Notes: generated by a model not told the origin, from the sequence alone. A stretch of DNA of 64,000 bases from Ilex aquifolium (GCA_951799425.1 OX637399.1:14500501-14564500); one strand, 5' to 3'. Positions 1-12,795 are shown, counted from the first letter of the stretch. Numbers and translations are program-made.

Positions 1-1016
1 GAGTATGAGGTGCTGAGGAGGATGGCCTTGCTGTAGGAGGCTCTGGTCCCGATGCTCTCTCCCTTTGTCCTGGCTGCCCTCTTCCTGCTGCTCGACTTCC
101 CAATGGCACCAGTCTTAGGGGGGAGCAGTGTGTCATGCGCATAGGACTTCACCTTGCTATGGTCGCACATACGGGTGACGAGACTACCGAAGGGAAGATT
201 CACCTTCGGCTTTGCAGCCTTGGCGAACTCCCTCATCTCCTCCCAAATCAACGATGCCACAACAATTGCCTTCCCCGTCATAAAAGCATGGAGGAGGGCA
301 AGCTTCTCGACGTTTGGGCTCTTCTCGGACCCTTGGGGCATCAAATTATAGTGAAGCACCTTGTTCATCACCCCATAGGCATGCTTGAGGCCCCTGACAA
401 GAGTCATCCCCTTATAAGTGGTCGGGTCCTCGTAAGTGAGCCTAACATAGTCGGTGAGAGTCCTACCCCCTTCAACATTATGCGGGTAGACTGGGATAGT
501 AGGGGGAGGCCTCTCATACCCCATCACCATGGCAATCAAATCAGGAGTCACTTCGAAGGTCTTGCCCCACACATTCATCCTTAGCCAACTCATGTCCTCG
601 CCAAACACCGACTATTTCTTATAAAATTCTCGACATAACCCCAAATTTTAGCCTTCACCTCCTCAAACCAAATACCTAATCGATGTCCTTCAATCACCCT
701 CACGACCTCATCATTAGGCGCAAGAGATATTTTGTCCACATACCTCTCGCACGTGACATTTTTTTTCATCTATTCTTTGTCTATGTGCGTCGTGTTTTGC
801 TTTCGTTCTTCTCTCTTCCCGGTCTTGGCTACTAGGGCCTTCTACGGTCCTCTTGCAGGAGCTAGTGCCCGTAGGTGGTGGGATCTCAGGCCCCATTCTC
901 TTGGTGCAGGCCATGAGGACCAACAGTGCCCCTACACCAAGAAGTGTAACAATCCACATAAGGAGCCACTTAACGGGCTCGAAAGCATCGAGAGAAGCAT
1001 TTCCTAAACGAGCCAT
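1..1016 (-). pseudogene. 3' ORF of RE2, putative plant transposon protein-like, broken
   Basis: The reading frame opens at 1016 with MARLGNASLDAF and runs open to about 714. It is then continued by homologous but stop-containing sequence to the left edge. Residues about 14-35 form a hydrophobic segment (WLLMWIVTLLGVGALLVLMA) followed by an ACTKRMGP stretch. This matches the same arrangement in the RE4 copy at 39341, where the stretch is ARTKRPGP. The section antisense to 154-351 aligns with the RE4 protein at 40009-40206. In sequenced plants this type of ORF, sense to pol and lying between pol and the 3' LTR, is usually annotated as putative plant transposon protein. Its biochemical role is unknown. 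The C-terminus lies outside the window. Confidence 0.6.
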
Positions 1017-1274
1017 AGCACGGGATGTTTTTGAAATTGGGGGAAAAGTTTGAGACCTAGGGTTTTTTAGAGATTGTCCACAAATTTCGGCAAAATCAAC
1101 TCAATAACCAACCCTAATTAAGAGAAAAGTGAGAATCTAGGGCTTTGGTGAAGTATTTTGGAGCTTGGAAGAAGTTTGAGGGAGAGAAGAGAGTTTGGGA
1201 GCTTAAGATTGAGGGGAAATGTGAAGAGTTTTTCAAAAATTTTGAACTTAAAACCCTCATTTTTAGCATTCTGG

Positions 1275-1446
1275 GCAAGACCTTCATGAAGGTCGATGAG
1301 AACTTTCCGGAAGGTTTTGCTTACTGCTGGGGCACCACTGTCCAGTAATGAAAATCTTCCAAAAGGTCGATGAGAACCTTCCGGAAGGTTTTGCATACTG
1401 GACAGAACCTTCTGGAAGGTTTATGACGAATCCTTCCGGAAGGTTT
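1275..1446. repeat. Palindrome array, CCTTCCGGAAGG type (RE2 spacer)
   Basis: About six copies of the palindrome AACCTTCCGGAAGGTT or one-step variants, for example at 1301-1316, 1375-1390, 1406-1421 and 1431-1445. They are separated by short linkers such as TCGATGAG and a TACTG-type linker. The type matches the array in the LTR of the same element (12470-12795). Confidence 0.85.
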
Positions 1447-3313
1447 TGCCTTTGCTACAAAAACCAGTCCTTTGCTCCAAAACTCACATCCAAACTAACT
1501 TTCTTCAACTCCGAAACATTTTACCACCCTATCTATGACATCTAACCTACCAAAAACTTGAACCACACATATGAACCAGAATTGATTGATCATGCCCAAA
1601 GTCATTTCCGAAATTGCAACATGATTTAAATTTTTGATGTTTTCAAATGTACAAGACATGGATTTCTAATTTTAACTACCAAAATGAATACCCAAAATGT
1701 GAAACATAGATTCAAATAACAAGGGCATTACTAAATCTTATCAAATATCGAAAGTTGAGCAATATTCCCCTATCCTGCAAGCATAGGGCTACCTAACACA
1801 TCGTTCAAATACCTGAATCAAGCACACATAATCATCACTGTGGCTTTAAATGCTAGTCTAGAGTATGCACCTACACATTCATTTTCAAACTTGTGTGTGT
1901 GTAATGGACATGTAATTTAAGCATTTACACAATGGGATTCAGATTTACTTTGGCTATCCAAATTAAGCTTCGATGCAATCTCACCAAGGGTGTCTCTCAA
2001 TAATGAATCACACTATAGTTATCCCGGCATGCTCTCCATGTGTATATGTGAGATAGAATCTTATGCACAAAATGAAGTATGCTCACATATAATCCAAAAA
2101 TGAAGTTCATGCAAGAAAATGAAACAACCTTGGCATAATCTCATGACAAGAATGCTAGGGCATTAGATAGAAAAACCAATTTCTCTTTTTCTTTAAAAGT
2201 ATACATCCTCCATGCTTCTCTAGATCATTTAGGACTTTCACGGGTTGTAATGAGGCCTTGGGGTGACATCTAGGTAAATGAACGAAGGATAGAGGGCAAC
2301 AAAGAGGGTTGTTCCAGTTGAATGACCTTTATTTCAAAAAGATCTCCCTTTTTATGGGATTTCAAGTCTACCACCATCACTTCACTCTTTATCTCATTTT
2401 CTTCTTTTCCTTAACATTTTCCTTCTTTCATTGATCACTTTTTTTCTCTTTCACCCTTTTTTCTCCTTTTCTTGAATTTTCATTCTTTTTCGTTCAACTT
2501 TTTGAATTCAACTTCATTCATCCATTTTTGTTGAGTTTCCGCCATACTTCCTTCTCTTTTATGATCACTCATACTCAGCTCTAGGAACAACCAAGGTGAG
2601 GTAGATTTTATCATTTTGCATTGGCTTGGTCAAATGTGTGGCATGGGAACGAATTTATAATTAAGGCTCAATCACGACACTAGGGATAAACTTTCACAAG
2701 AAAAAGGCTAAGGCTCAAAGCAATTCAAAGCTGGCCTAAGATCATTTCTAGATAGGCATGGAAGAGCACATTGCATTTCAAGAAGAAGCCAATCAACTAC
2801 TTAAATGCATCTAACCAAAACAAGCATAATGAGATTATTGAACAAATTTAGAATTTGAAAATTGTTCCTTGAGTAAATGTAAGTTCCCTCCAATGAAGAT
2901 TGGCACTAAAGCTCTCATGGGTCCTTACTCATCTCCACTATTCATGTCAAGCAGTCAATGTGTACTCAATCCGTAAATTGTCAAAATTACACATTTAAGG
3001 TGCACTTAAGGTTGAGTTTAAAAGCAAACACATATGTGATACTCTAGCATATGATGAACTTCTATAATGTGCTAATGTATTCGAGGTTCAACACATAGAC
3101 CAACATATCAACAAACCCATAACACTCTAAATAAGGGAATACAGATTAACATTCAGATATTTTTAAGTAAAATTTTCAAAATTTTCACATAATTTGCAAC
3201 TATTGTAAACAAAAATTTGTATGATATGTGAAAGGTGAATTTTCACCACAAAAATTGGTATTCTCAAACAAAAATTTCCGCAAACATTGGTGTATCATAC
3301 AAATGGTGCACCT

Positions 3314-3327
3314 CACCCCCCCAACTT
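3314..3327 (-). promoter_or_regulatory. Internal polypurine tract-like site of RE2
   Basis: The minus strand reads AAGTTGGGGGGGTG, about 220 bp after the pol stop. It follows the conserved words GACAATGCATGAATCAA-like. The same string occurs after pol or the gag-like ORF in RE1, RE4, RE5, RE7 and RE10, and it resembles the true 3' PPT of RE5. A second, internal plus-strand primer site is an inference. Confidence 0.5.
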
Positions 3328-3546
3328 GATTCATGCATTGTCCTCAATGCAACAAAAAAAGATATGATATGCAATGAAGGACTGTAAAAAGATGAGTAGG
3401 GTTAGGGAACACCTCGCACTTGAGCTTTGACAAAAATACAAATATCTACAACTAAGAAAAATAACACTGTACGCAAGGATAAAGTGAGTAAACATAAACA
3501 GTTAAAGTAAGTAAAAATGACCGTACACTAAAAACTATATAAACAG

Positions 3547-4935
3547 TTAATCTTCCAACAAGTCCGGGTAGACTGGATCCACCAATTCTTCCCCCACCCC
3601 TTGGCCTTCAAACCCCTCAAAAAATGGCTTAAATCTTTGGCCATTGACCTTAAATGTCTTGCCATCTTTGGGGTTTGTGACTTCCACAACCCCATTGGGG
3701 TAGGCAACCTTGACAAGATAGGGGCCATCCCAACGGGATCGAAGTTTCCCATGAAAGATCGAGAGACAAGAATTGTATAAGAGCACTTTTTGTCCAGGCT
3801 CAAATGATTTCCTTAATATGGATTGTTCATGAAAGATCTTAGCCCTCTCTTTTGAAATTTTAGAGCTCTCATATGTATCTCTTCAAATCTCTTCCAATTC
3901 ATTCATTTCAAGCTTCCTATTCTCTCCGGCCATTCTCATGTTGAGGTTCAAGGTCTTGATGGCCCAATAGGCTTTTTGCTCCATCTCAACCTGCAAATGG
4001 CAATCCTTGCCATAGACTAGCCTATAGGGTGACATGCCTAGAATTGTCTTATAAGCAGTGTGGTAAGACCAAAGGGCATTGGTCAACTTAAATGACCAAT
4101 CCTTCCTATTGGGATTCACCGTTTTCTCTAGGATGTTCTTGATCTCCCTATTGGCCAACTCGGCTTGGCCATTGGTTTGTAGGTGATAAACGGTGGAAAC
4201 CTTGTGTGTGACGCCATATTTATGCATAAAAGATGCGAAGGGTCTATTACAGAAATGCGACCCACCATTGCTTATCATTACACGAGCCATCCCAAACCTC
4301 GAAAAGATGTTCTCTTTTAAGAACTTGACCAAGAACCGATGGTCATTAGTCTTGGTTGGGATAGCCTCCACCCACTTGGACACGTAGTCCACTGTCAGAA
4401 AACTGTATAGGTAGCCAAAAGGCACGGGGAAGGGACCCATGAAGTCAATGCCCCAACAGTCAAATATCTCAATAACATGTACAGGGGAGAGGGGCATCAT
4501 GTTCCTTCAGGTCACACTACCCAAACTTTGACACCTATCGCATTCCTTACAAAATGAAACACAATCTTTGTTTAATGAGGGCCAATAAAAATATGATTGT
4601 AAAACCTTTGTCGAGGTCTTCTTTGAAGAGAAATGGCCACCACACACCTCTGAATGGCAAAATGCAAGGACTTCCTGTTGTTCATTTTCTAGTACGCATC
4701 TCCTCATGACTTGGTCAAGGCAGTACTTGAATAGGTATGGATTGTCGAAGTAAATGTACTTCACATCCGCCATAAACCTCCTTCTATCCTCAGGGCTCTT
4801 GTACGACGGTATTTTTCCTGTAGCAAGATAATTGCATATGTTAGCATACCAAGGACAAACATAATGAATAGACAATAAATGCTTATCAGGGAAAAGATCA
4901 GGGATAGGAATGTGATCATCGGCATCTTGTGCCAC
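3547..4935 (-). pseudogene. pol: Integrase of RE2
   Basis: Three open stretches (4935-4507, 4500-3883, 3803-3547) together cover an Athila-type integrase. The first has the HHCC zinc-binding region (CHSEVCGGHF, then CKECDRC). The second has the catalytic core (WGIDFMGPF, then ISNGGSHF, then [11 protein letters not shown]). The third has the C-terminal GKLRSRWDGPYLVKVAYPNG region, ending in LLED and a stop at 3547. The second core aspartate is Asn (SNGG instead of SDGG), and stops separate the sections. The enzyme would be inactive. Confidence 0.85.
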
Positions 4936-5046
4936 AAGTCAGGATAAATGGTCTGCCACCAAGTTCTCAACTCCCTTTTTGTCTTTAATCGTCAAGTCAA
5001 ATTCTTGAAGGAGGAGTATCCACCTAATGAGTCTCGATTTTTCATC

Positions 5047-6477
5047 CTACTTAGACAACAGATACTTCAAAGTAGAGTGATTGGTATAGACTACTATAGG
5101 TGAAACAATGATGTATGGCCAAAATTTATCCAATGCAAATACTACAGCTAGCAACTCTTTTTCAGTGGTAGTGTAATTCATTTGTGCTTCATTAAGAGTT
5201 TTGCTAGCATAGTATATTACATAAGGTCTCTTGTCCTCCCTTTGACCGAGCACTGCGCCGACCGCGTAATAACTCGCATCACACATAAGCTCAAATGGTG
5301 AGTCCCACTTGGGTGGTCGCATAATTGGAGGTGTAGTGAGCATGCTTTTCAGTTTTTTAAACAATGCCTCACAGTTATCCAACCACACAAATGGGACATC
5401 TTTTGAAAGCAAATTGGTCAAAGTTTGGGCCAATGCACTAAAGTCCTTAATAAAATGACGATAAAAGCCGGCATGGCCAAGAAATGACCTGATATCTTTG
5501 ATAACCTTTGGCATGGGGAGGTTGGATATTGCATCCACCTTTGATTTGTCCACTTCGATCCCCTTTGCCGAAACAATGTGCTCGAGCATAATTCCTTATG
5601 TCACCATGAAGTGACACTTCTCCCAGTTAAGAGCCAAACTTTTATCCTCGCATCTTTCAAGAAATCTCTCCAAGTTCTCCAAACATCCTCCAAATGAATC
5701 CCCGAGCACTAAGAAGTCATCCATAAAAACTTCCACGATCTTCTCCGCCATATCACTAAAAATCCCCATAGCGCATCTTTGAAAAGTCCCTGGGCCATTA
5801 CATAGCCCAAATGACATGAGTCGGTAGGCAACGGTACCATAGGGGCAAGTGAAGGTGATCTTTTCTTGATCCTCTAATGCGATCTCAATTTGGTTGTAGC
5901 CGGAGTATCCATCCAAGAAGCAACAGAACAAGTGTTCGGCTACTCTCTCCAATACTTGGTCTAGGAATGGCAAAGGTAAGTGGTCCTTTCTTCTGCAAGA
6001 TTTGAGCTTCCGATAGTCAATACACACTCTCCATCCAATGACTATTCTTGTCGAAATCAACTCATAGTCCTCATTTGCAACCACTGTGACTCCCGATTTC
6101 TTTGGCACTACTTGAGTGGGACTCACCCATTTACTGTCGGCAATTGGAAAGATGATGCCCACATCAAGTAGCTTGAGTACCTCATCTCTCACCACATCCT
6201 TCATGATTGGATTCAACCTTCTTTGTGGTTGTTGAGACATCTTGGAGTCTTCTTCAAGGTAGATGCGGTGTGTACAAATGAGGGGGCATATCCCCTTGAT
6301 GTCGACAATTGTCCACCCAATTGCTCCCTTATGCCTCCTCAACACATTCAAGAGATCCTCTTCTTGCTTCGCCTCCAAAGTTGAGCTAATAATAGCTGGA
6401 AATGTCGCATGATCCCCCAAGAATGCATATTTAAGGTTGGATGGTAATGGCTTCAACACCATGATGGGTTTTTGCAC
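5047..6477 (-). pseudogene. pol: Reverse transcriptase and RNase H of RE2
   Basis: The minus-strand frames 6477-5596 and 5589-5047 cover the RT palm ([37 protein letters not shown]), the catalytic box FMDDF and the RNase H start ([19 protein letters not shown], then [15 protein letters not shown]). The FMDD box is intact. A stop after [10 protein letters not shown] separates RT from the connection and RNase H domains, and another ends the frame after YLLSK. It is clearly homologous to the intact RE5 enzyme. Confidence 0.88.
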
Positions 6478-6687
6478 ATTTGATGGAAAGATCTTCTTGT
6501 CTTGGTGTGGAAGCTTATCAAATGTAGGGGTCTATTTTTCCACCCCTTTCAAGCTCTCCGGTTCCCTTTGATCATCAACCTCTTCCTCCCCCAATTTCAA
6601 CATGCCCAGCAGCTCCAAGTGCTCCTCCACCAAGGTATCAATCATATTGACTTCATGCACTTCCTCATTATCCCCTGGTTGTTTACA

Positions 6688-7367
6688 TTAATTGAACACA
6701 TTGAAGCCCATAGTCATGTACCCAAAAGTAAGCTTCATAAGTCCATTCCTGTAATTAATCACAACATTAGAAGTAGCAAGGAACGGTCTTCCAAAAATGA
6801 CAGGAATTTGTGAGCCAGGGTTAGCAATTGGTTGAGTTTCAATTACAATAAAGTCGACAGGAAAATAAAAATTATCCACTTGAACTAAGACATCCTCAAC
6901 TACTCCCCTCGGTGTTCAAATGCTTCTGTCCGTCAATTGAAGAGTGATTGGAGTTGGCTTCAACTCTTCAAGTTGGAGTTGTTGATAAACCGAGTAGGGT
7001 AGGAGGTTGACACTTGCACCCAAATCAAGAAGTGCTTGCTCCACTGGTAATTCCCTATTGTGATGGCAATAGTAGGGCAGCCGAGGTCTTTAAACTTTGG
7101 TGGTGTGTTTGTCCTCAAGATTGAGCTCACTTGCTCGGTGAGAAATGCCTTCTTGTGAACATTCAATTTTCTCTTCAATGTGCACAAGTCCTTCAAGATC
7201 TTAGCACATGACGGGATTTGTTTTATGGCATCGAGAAGTGGAATGTTGATTTTTACCTGCTTGAACATTTCAATTATATCAAAATAGTTAGCCACCTTCA
7301 TGGGTGGCTTCAAACGATTGGGAAAAGGGGCAGGAATGGGGGATGCATGCACACTTTCATCAACCAA
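6688..7367 (-). pseudogene. pol: Gag-Pol protease region of RE2
   Basis: The frames 7367-6960 and 6879-6688 correspond to the retropepsin-like section. They contain the conserved upstream block ([31 protein letters not shown]), then a disrupted active-site region, then the flap and C-terminal part ([30 protein letters not shown]). The DLGAS active-site motif seen in RE5 is not readable in one frame here, because a small deletion and stops fall around 6900-7060. Probably dead. Confidence 0.8.
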
Positions 7368-8236
7368 TTTTTTTTTCTCACTCCCCTCACCCCCTCGGAG
7401 TCACCCATTGTCTCTTTCTCTAATGGCAATGTGGTCTTGGGTGAGACTTTTGGCATGATAGTCTTATCAAATTGTTTGCCACTTCGAAGGGTGGTGACTG
7501 CCTTGAGTTGCTCATAACTCTCCTTTATGGGTTCGGATGACTCAATCATATGTTGGCCTTTAGGGTTCTCTTGGGTTTGAGTGGGGAATTTCCCCTTCTC
7601 TTGTTGTGATGTCCCTATGACATTGGTCAGTTTTGTGATTTGAGTTGAAATGTTATTATTGAAGGCGGTTTGACTTTGGATGAAATTATAAACCATATCC
7701 TCCAAATTCCTCTTATGGGGAGGTTGGTAGATGGGAGGATTGGTCGGTCCTTGTTGACCATAACATTGCACAAGTGGACTTTGGGAAAAATTTTGTGGAG
7801 GTGGGTTTGGTGAAAACCCTTGCGTATTGGACCGAGGGTATTCAGAGCTAGAGGAATGACCTTGTCCTTGGTATTGACTTTGCTTAGGAGGCATGGAGGG
7901 TGAATAAGCACTAGACCCATGAGGAGTGGGATTCTCATTTCTCCAACGAAAGTTCGGGTGATTACTCCAACCTAAATTGTAAGTGTTAGAGTGCAGTGAT
8001 AATGATTGCCTAGTTTGATTAAAGGCATTAATTTGCTCATAATAGACTTCCTTAAGTGCCAGAATGTTAGGGTATTCTGATATGGAATGCTCGACACTCT
8101 CACAAATTGAGCAACCCTTCTCGGTCTTTGAAATATTGCACACCTCGTGTCTCCTATTGGCTTCTAAACTTTCCACCTTTTGAGACAACTTGGTGATTTT
8201 AGAGAGCAAATTTTTATGATCCCTTAAGTTATACAT
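7310..8236 (-). pseudogene. gag: C-terminal Gag of RE2, with damaged zinc knuckle
   Basis: One open minus-strand frame of 308 residues. A predicted coiled-coil-like stretch (LLSKITKLSQKVESLEANRR) is followed by a CCHC knuckle whose last cysteine has become tyrosine (CSICESVEHSISEYP). A Pro/Gln/Ser-rich linker (NLGWSNHPNFRWRNENPTPHG and beyond) and the conserved YQPPHKRNLEDMVYNFIQSQ block follow. Loss of the fourth ligand should impair nucleic-acid binding. The frame overlaps the start of the protease section. Confidence 0.85.
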
Positions 8237-8317
8237 CCCTCCCCCATGCGATTGATTACTACTCGGAGAAGACCTCGATACATCTGTGGGATCCGTGATA
8301 TCCCAAGATTGTGCATT

Positions 8318-9083
8318 TTACGCCAATGTAGTAAAGTATTCCAGGGCCTCATCGGTATCCTTGTTCAAAAACTCCCCATTGCACATCATGTCAATGAATT
8401 GTCGATGGCCCGGTGTAATCATTTCGTAGAAGAAACTCACCAATTGCCATGATTCAAAACCATGATGTGGAATGGATTGTAGCAATTCCTTGTAGCGATC
8501 CCAACAATGATAAAATTGCTCATTGGACTTTTTCAAAAAGTTTTGGATTTGCTTCTTAAGAGCGGTGGTTTTAGGCACCGAATTTTTTTTTTCAAAAACT
8601 CGGAAAGCATTTGTGCCCAAGAGGTTATGGATCGAGGCCTTAAGGAATTCAACCACGTTTTGGATTTATCCTTAAGGGAAAAGGGAAACAATTTCAAGCG
8701 AGCTATGTCTTCCATAGCATGATTAGTGAGGAAGGTTGCAACTATATCATCGAATTCCTTAATGTGTAAATAAGGATTTTCTCTTTCAATTTTGTGGAAT
8801 TAAGGAAGTAGTTGCAACATTCCTGGCTTGACTAGGAAGGCATGAGCTTGGATCGGTAAGAGAAAATGCATGAGTGAGTGGTGCAACGAGTGGGCTGGAG
8901 ATAATCCCGCATTGACCTCGCCAGAGGATCGATGGGGATATTGTTCCCTTCATTCCTAGGAGGAAAATGCATTCTAGGGTTTGGAATTCTAGGGTATTTC
9001 ATTCCCCCACCCCTTGGGACATTAGCCTCCACATTCTCAAAGTTATCACCGGCATCCTCGGGTGGGTCTTGGTCAATATTCAT
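8318..9083 (-). pseudogene. gag: N-terminal Gag (capsid-like) of RE2
   Basis: The start is placed at 9083 (MNIDQDPPEDAGDN) because this matches the RE4 start at 17292. Frames 9110-8832, 8715-8533 and 8656-8318 make up the capsid-type domain (ARMKLFPFSLKDKSKTWLNSL-like, then KKQIQNFLKKSNEQFYHCWDRYKELLQS, then SFFYEMITPGHRQFIDMMCNGEFL). At least two frameshifts break it. Confidence 0.85.
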
Positions 9084-9195
9084 GTTGGGGCATAAGGGTC
9101 GCCTAACCAATCTATTTTAGTCGTCCCTTCCCCACATGCAAAACAATATCTACAATTGAAAAACAAGTAAAAAAAAGTATATACAAGGAGCAACG

Positions 9196-9234
9196 TACCT
9201 CAGCCCGTGATGAGAATTCACGGGACTTACCTCC
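9196..9234 (-). promoter_or_regulatory. Leader splice-donor-like site with hairpin (RE2)
   Basis: On the minus strand a perfect plant 5' splice consensus AG|GTAAGT is followed at once by CCCGTGA, a 7-base loop and TCACGGG, a 7-bp stem. The same donor-plus-hairpin arrangement occurs between PBS and gag in RE4, RE7 and RE10. The function (splicing of the 3' ORF message, dimerisation or packaging) is inferred. Confidence 0.55.
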
Positions 9235-9273
9235 ATTGTGTGAAAATTACCTTTTTAATTCAACCATTTGCCT

Positions 9274-9290
9274 TCCCCGACAATGACGCA
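9274..9290 (-). other. Degenerate primer-binding site (tRNA-Asp) of RE2
   Basis: The minus strand reads TGCGTCATTGTCGGGGA. Compared with the tRNA-Asp complement TGGCGCCGTTGCCGGGGA seen in RE4, RE5, RE7 and RE10, it has a one-base loss and several transitions. It lies 5 bp inside the LTR end, the expected place. Confidence 0.75.
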
Positions 9291-10543
9291 AAAAATGCTT
9301 GAGTTTCTATTCCCTTGTTCCTAATTTTCGACCATGATTCCGATTGTGTGTATGGCTTATACGGTTAGGTGAGTGTCACTCTCCCTCGAATATCATGCAA
9401 GAAATGGGAAAACAGGTGTGTGGGAGGAAATGTATGTGTGTGTGTATGAACAAAAGTGCTCCCCAAGCATAGAGAGACTTTCGAGTATCGTGTTTTACTT
9501 GGAATTCGTATTCCAAGGTCATCTCCTCAGGGAAGGAAGGTGAATTGTTTTGAAGATGATTTTTGGTGAAAAAGGAAAAGTGTAAAAATCTTTTGAATAT
9601 TTGTTTTGGTGAGTGAAGTTTGTGATAGAAAAGGTAATGGAAACAAGTGTTGGCTAATCCAAAGAGGTCATTCCAATAGGAATGCCAAATCAACTCAAGA
9701 CGTTCTTCCAATGGTGCCTAGACATTCGATTGATTCGTAGGAAGCGCGGGACTAAAATGGAGGGGAGGATTCAAGCATACCTCGTGACAAGTCTATGGTG
9801 TATCAAGAACTCACAACGACGTCCACACTCAACCTAGTCAAATCAAACCGTCGTACACTACGAGGAGGAATGAAAAAGAGTTGATTTAGCATACCCAAGA
9901 GGAATTCTCCCTTGGATTAGCCAACTTAAAGCTTAGCTACTCATATTTAATGCAAGAACATAAATGAAGTAAAGAGACATTGTGAAGAAATGAAGATTGG
10001 AACTTAAATTAATGCAAGAAAATTTAAACTATGAAATAGTGCATTGAATACCCATCTTAAAAGCATTGAAATGAAGAAAACTCAACACAACAATGGTAGA
10101 ATCTAAATGGTGTATCTAAAATTGCAATGTACTTGAAATAAATGACATTAAAGACAATAAATGAAGCTTACAAGAGTATTCAAGAAGATTAAAAGTGAAA
10201 ATGGGTAAAAGAGATGCCAAAATCTAACTTCCCTCACTAAAAACTACGTCTTCCTCCTAGAGCGTCTCTTTCTATATCTCTATAATGCTAAATAATGTCC
10301 AATTGATGCTTGCATTTTCATCCATGGAGGTCTTCTCTGGTGTGTGACAGGCTTCCCATCAAGGGGGGCTGAGTTGATGGCTTGGGTAGGCTAGGACAAG
10401 CCTAGCCTGCAACTTCCCTGGCTTGGCTCTTCTCTCTCCTCCTCATTAATGCATTGGCCTCCAAAGTCCAACTTGAAGTGAAGGGAGGCTTGTATGTGTG
10501 TAAGAGATGTCAGGGGACAAGTGGGAGAAGCATACGTGGGACC

Positions 10544-12414
10544 TGCTCGATGAAAAACGTTGTTGTTCCTAACCTCCTAATATCATCCCTCAAATGGAAG
10601 GGAGTGTCACTCTCCTTTGGGATGAATTGGGAAATAGGGCAACAGAATGGTGGATGCAATGAAATGTATGAAATGGAAAGTGCGTAATGGACAAAAGTGT
10701 TCCCCAAGCGCAAGGAGTCTTTTGCGTGTCGTGTTTTACTTGGAAAAGTATTCCAATGTCGTCTCCTCAGGGAAGGAAATGTCAAGTTATGTGAAAGTGA
10801 TTTTGGTAAAAAAAAAGAGAAAGTGTAAAATCTTTTGTTTGAGTTTTGGTGTTTGAAGTTTGTAAATGAAAATACAATGAAAACAAGTGTTGGCTAATCC
10901 GAAGGGTTCATTCCAATGGGAATCCCAACTCAACTCAAAACCTTCCTCCAATGGTGCTTAAATGAACGATTGATTCGTGGGAAGCTAGAGACGAGATGGA
11001 GGTGAGGATTCAAGCATACACCGTGACAATGCCTACGGTGTATCAAGAACTCACAACCAAATGGAGGTGAGGATCCAAGCATAACCCGTGACCAGGCCTA
11101 CGGGATATCAAAGACTCACAACCACGTCCACTCTCAACCCAGTCAAACCGAACCACCGTACACCGAGTAGAGGAAAAAAGAAGAGTTGAAGTGGAATCCT
11201 CACGGGGAGATCTCCCTTGGATTAACTAACTAAAACTGGAAAGACATTGCATAATGTAAATGGACATAATTGAAATGGAGCATGAAACTTAACTCAATGC
11301 AAGAAAAATTGAACTATGGAGAAAAATATTCAAAACCCATTTCAAAGCAAGAAATTGAAGAACTAGCTACAACAATGGTGCAATCTAAAATGTAGCATTA
11401 AACTTGAAATGTACTTGAAGTAAATGACATTAAAGATAATAAATGAAGGTTGCAAGAGTCTTACAATAAACTACAAAAGAAATGATGGAAGAAAAATGCT
11501 AAACCATAAATTTCTATTCTACTATTCATCTTCTTCTTCCTAGGAACTATCTAAGCTTAGGTAGCCACCCCTTCAAAACTTGTGAATGCTGAGTATATGG
11601 TGAAGGAGCCTTGCATTTCCGTCCATGGTGGTCCCCCCTAGCTGTGTGAAAGGCCTCCATCATTAGGGGGCTGAATGGATGGGTGTTACAGGCTAGGACA
11701 AGCCTCCCCCCAGGCTACCCCTTCTCTCTCTCGTCCCCATTAATGCCCAAGCCTTCCAAGTCTTCAAGTAGGGTGTAGGAGGCATGGTTGTAGGGATAAA
11801 ATGTCGGGCTAGGTGTGGGAGAAGTGTAGGTGGGACCCCCAAGCAAGTGGAGCATAATTGGAGGCAATTCTGGGCTGTCAGGCACGGCGTACCGGTACTC
11901 ATACCGGTACGGTAAAGCTACTGGAGTTCGGCGTACCGGTACGCGTACCGGTACGCTTTTTCTGCTCTGGACCAGTCTTCATAGAATTGGCATAACTTTT
12001 GATCCAACCATCCGATTGAGCTAAAATTTTGGCACAATACAAAAGACATCCAGATCTACAACTTTAATGTTTTGAACTTTTTCAGATTCAAAGGGGATCA
12101 TGGTCAAAATGGAGGAATACCGAGGCTCTATTTCCAGATGGTGTGGTTGCTGGTGCTTTTGTTCCCAAACACCAATACCTCCTTGATTTCTTCAGTTTTA
12201 AGCCTCCAAATCTTCATGTAATGTGTACATGCCCTCACCACACATCCATCATAGTTGCAAGGTCCTAAAATCAATCATGTAAGCTATAAAAACTTGCAAC
12301 ATTGAAAATTCAACATTATTCATAAAATTGGCTAACACTAAGTACTTATATGCAAAAGTTGAGTTAAAATGAATGTAATAAGGCCTTCAAATATACAATA
12401 TTTTGTGCTCATCA
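10544..12414 (-). mobile_element. RE3: solo LTR of an Athila-like element
   Basis: A 1871-bp LTR on the minus strand, starting TGATGAGCACAAAATATTG at 12414 and ending in CA at 10544. It is flanked on both sides by GGACC (10539-10543 and 12415-12419), a clean 5-bp target duplication, and it has no internal region. This is the signature of LTR-LTR recombination after insertion. It belongs to the same LTR family as RE6, RE7 and RE10 and sits inside the LTR of RE2. Confidence 0.92.
11889..11954. repeat. Palindrome array, GTACCGGTAC type (RE3 LTR)
   Basis: Four palindromes: GTACCGGTAC at 11889-11898, TACCGGTAC at 11902-11910, then GTACCGGTAC at 11933-11942 and 11945-11954. The linker between the pairs reads like the CTGGAGTTCGG linker found in RE4, RE6 and RE7. 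Confidence 0.9.
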
Positions 12415-12469
12415 GGACCCCCAAGTGTCAGAGCTTGAGTTGTAGGCTGTCTGGGATTTCTGGGCAAAA

Positions 12470-12795
12470 CCTTCCGGAAGGTCGATATAAACTTTCTAGA
12501 AGGTTTGTGCAGGAACAGTTAAAACAGCAGTCCAGACTGGAAAACCTTCCGAAAGTTCTATGCAAACCTTCCGGAAGGTTTGTGCAGGGACAGTTAAAAT
12601 AGTAGTCCAGTGAGCTAAACCATCCGGAAGGTCGATGCAAACCTTCCGGAAGGTTTATTCCAGTAGACAAATGCAAACCTTCCGAAAGGTTCATTCCAGT
12701 AGACAAAACCTTCCGGAAGGTTTTGGCAGTGAATAGGCAGACCAAGTGCAAACCTTCCGGAAGGTTTATGGCCAAACCGTTAGGAAGGTTTGCAT
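12470..12795. repeat. Palindrome array, CCTTCCGGAAGG type (RE2 LTR)
   Basis: About ten copies of ACCTTCCGGAAGGT or close variants spread over about 325 bp, with linkers that include CCAGTAGACAAA. Some copies carry single transitions (CCTTCCGAAAGG, CCGTTAGGAAGG). No coding function is likely, although several frames remain open through the repeats. Confidence 0.88.

Larger units (their letters stand above)
1017..3546 (-). other. RE2 spacer between pol and the 3' ORF
   Basis: No credible coding sequence is present. Reading on the minus strand it contains an internal purine tract just after pol (3314-3327), an A/T-rich section and a palindrome array (1275-1446). It ends just before the 3' ORF start. 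Nearly the whole span down to about 1668 is matched by RE1 (13185-15062), and parts are matched by the RE4 spacer (37210-39340). Pyrimidine-rich blocks at 2400-2560 are long T/C runs with no gene. Confidence 0.75.

Noticed and set aside
1275-1446. CRISPR-like array (regular short repeats with spacers)
   Set aside because: The repeats are perfect palindromes of 10-16 bp with short, recurring linkers, lie in retrotransposons and recur at homologous places. There are no cas genes and the DNA is plant.
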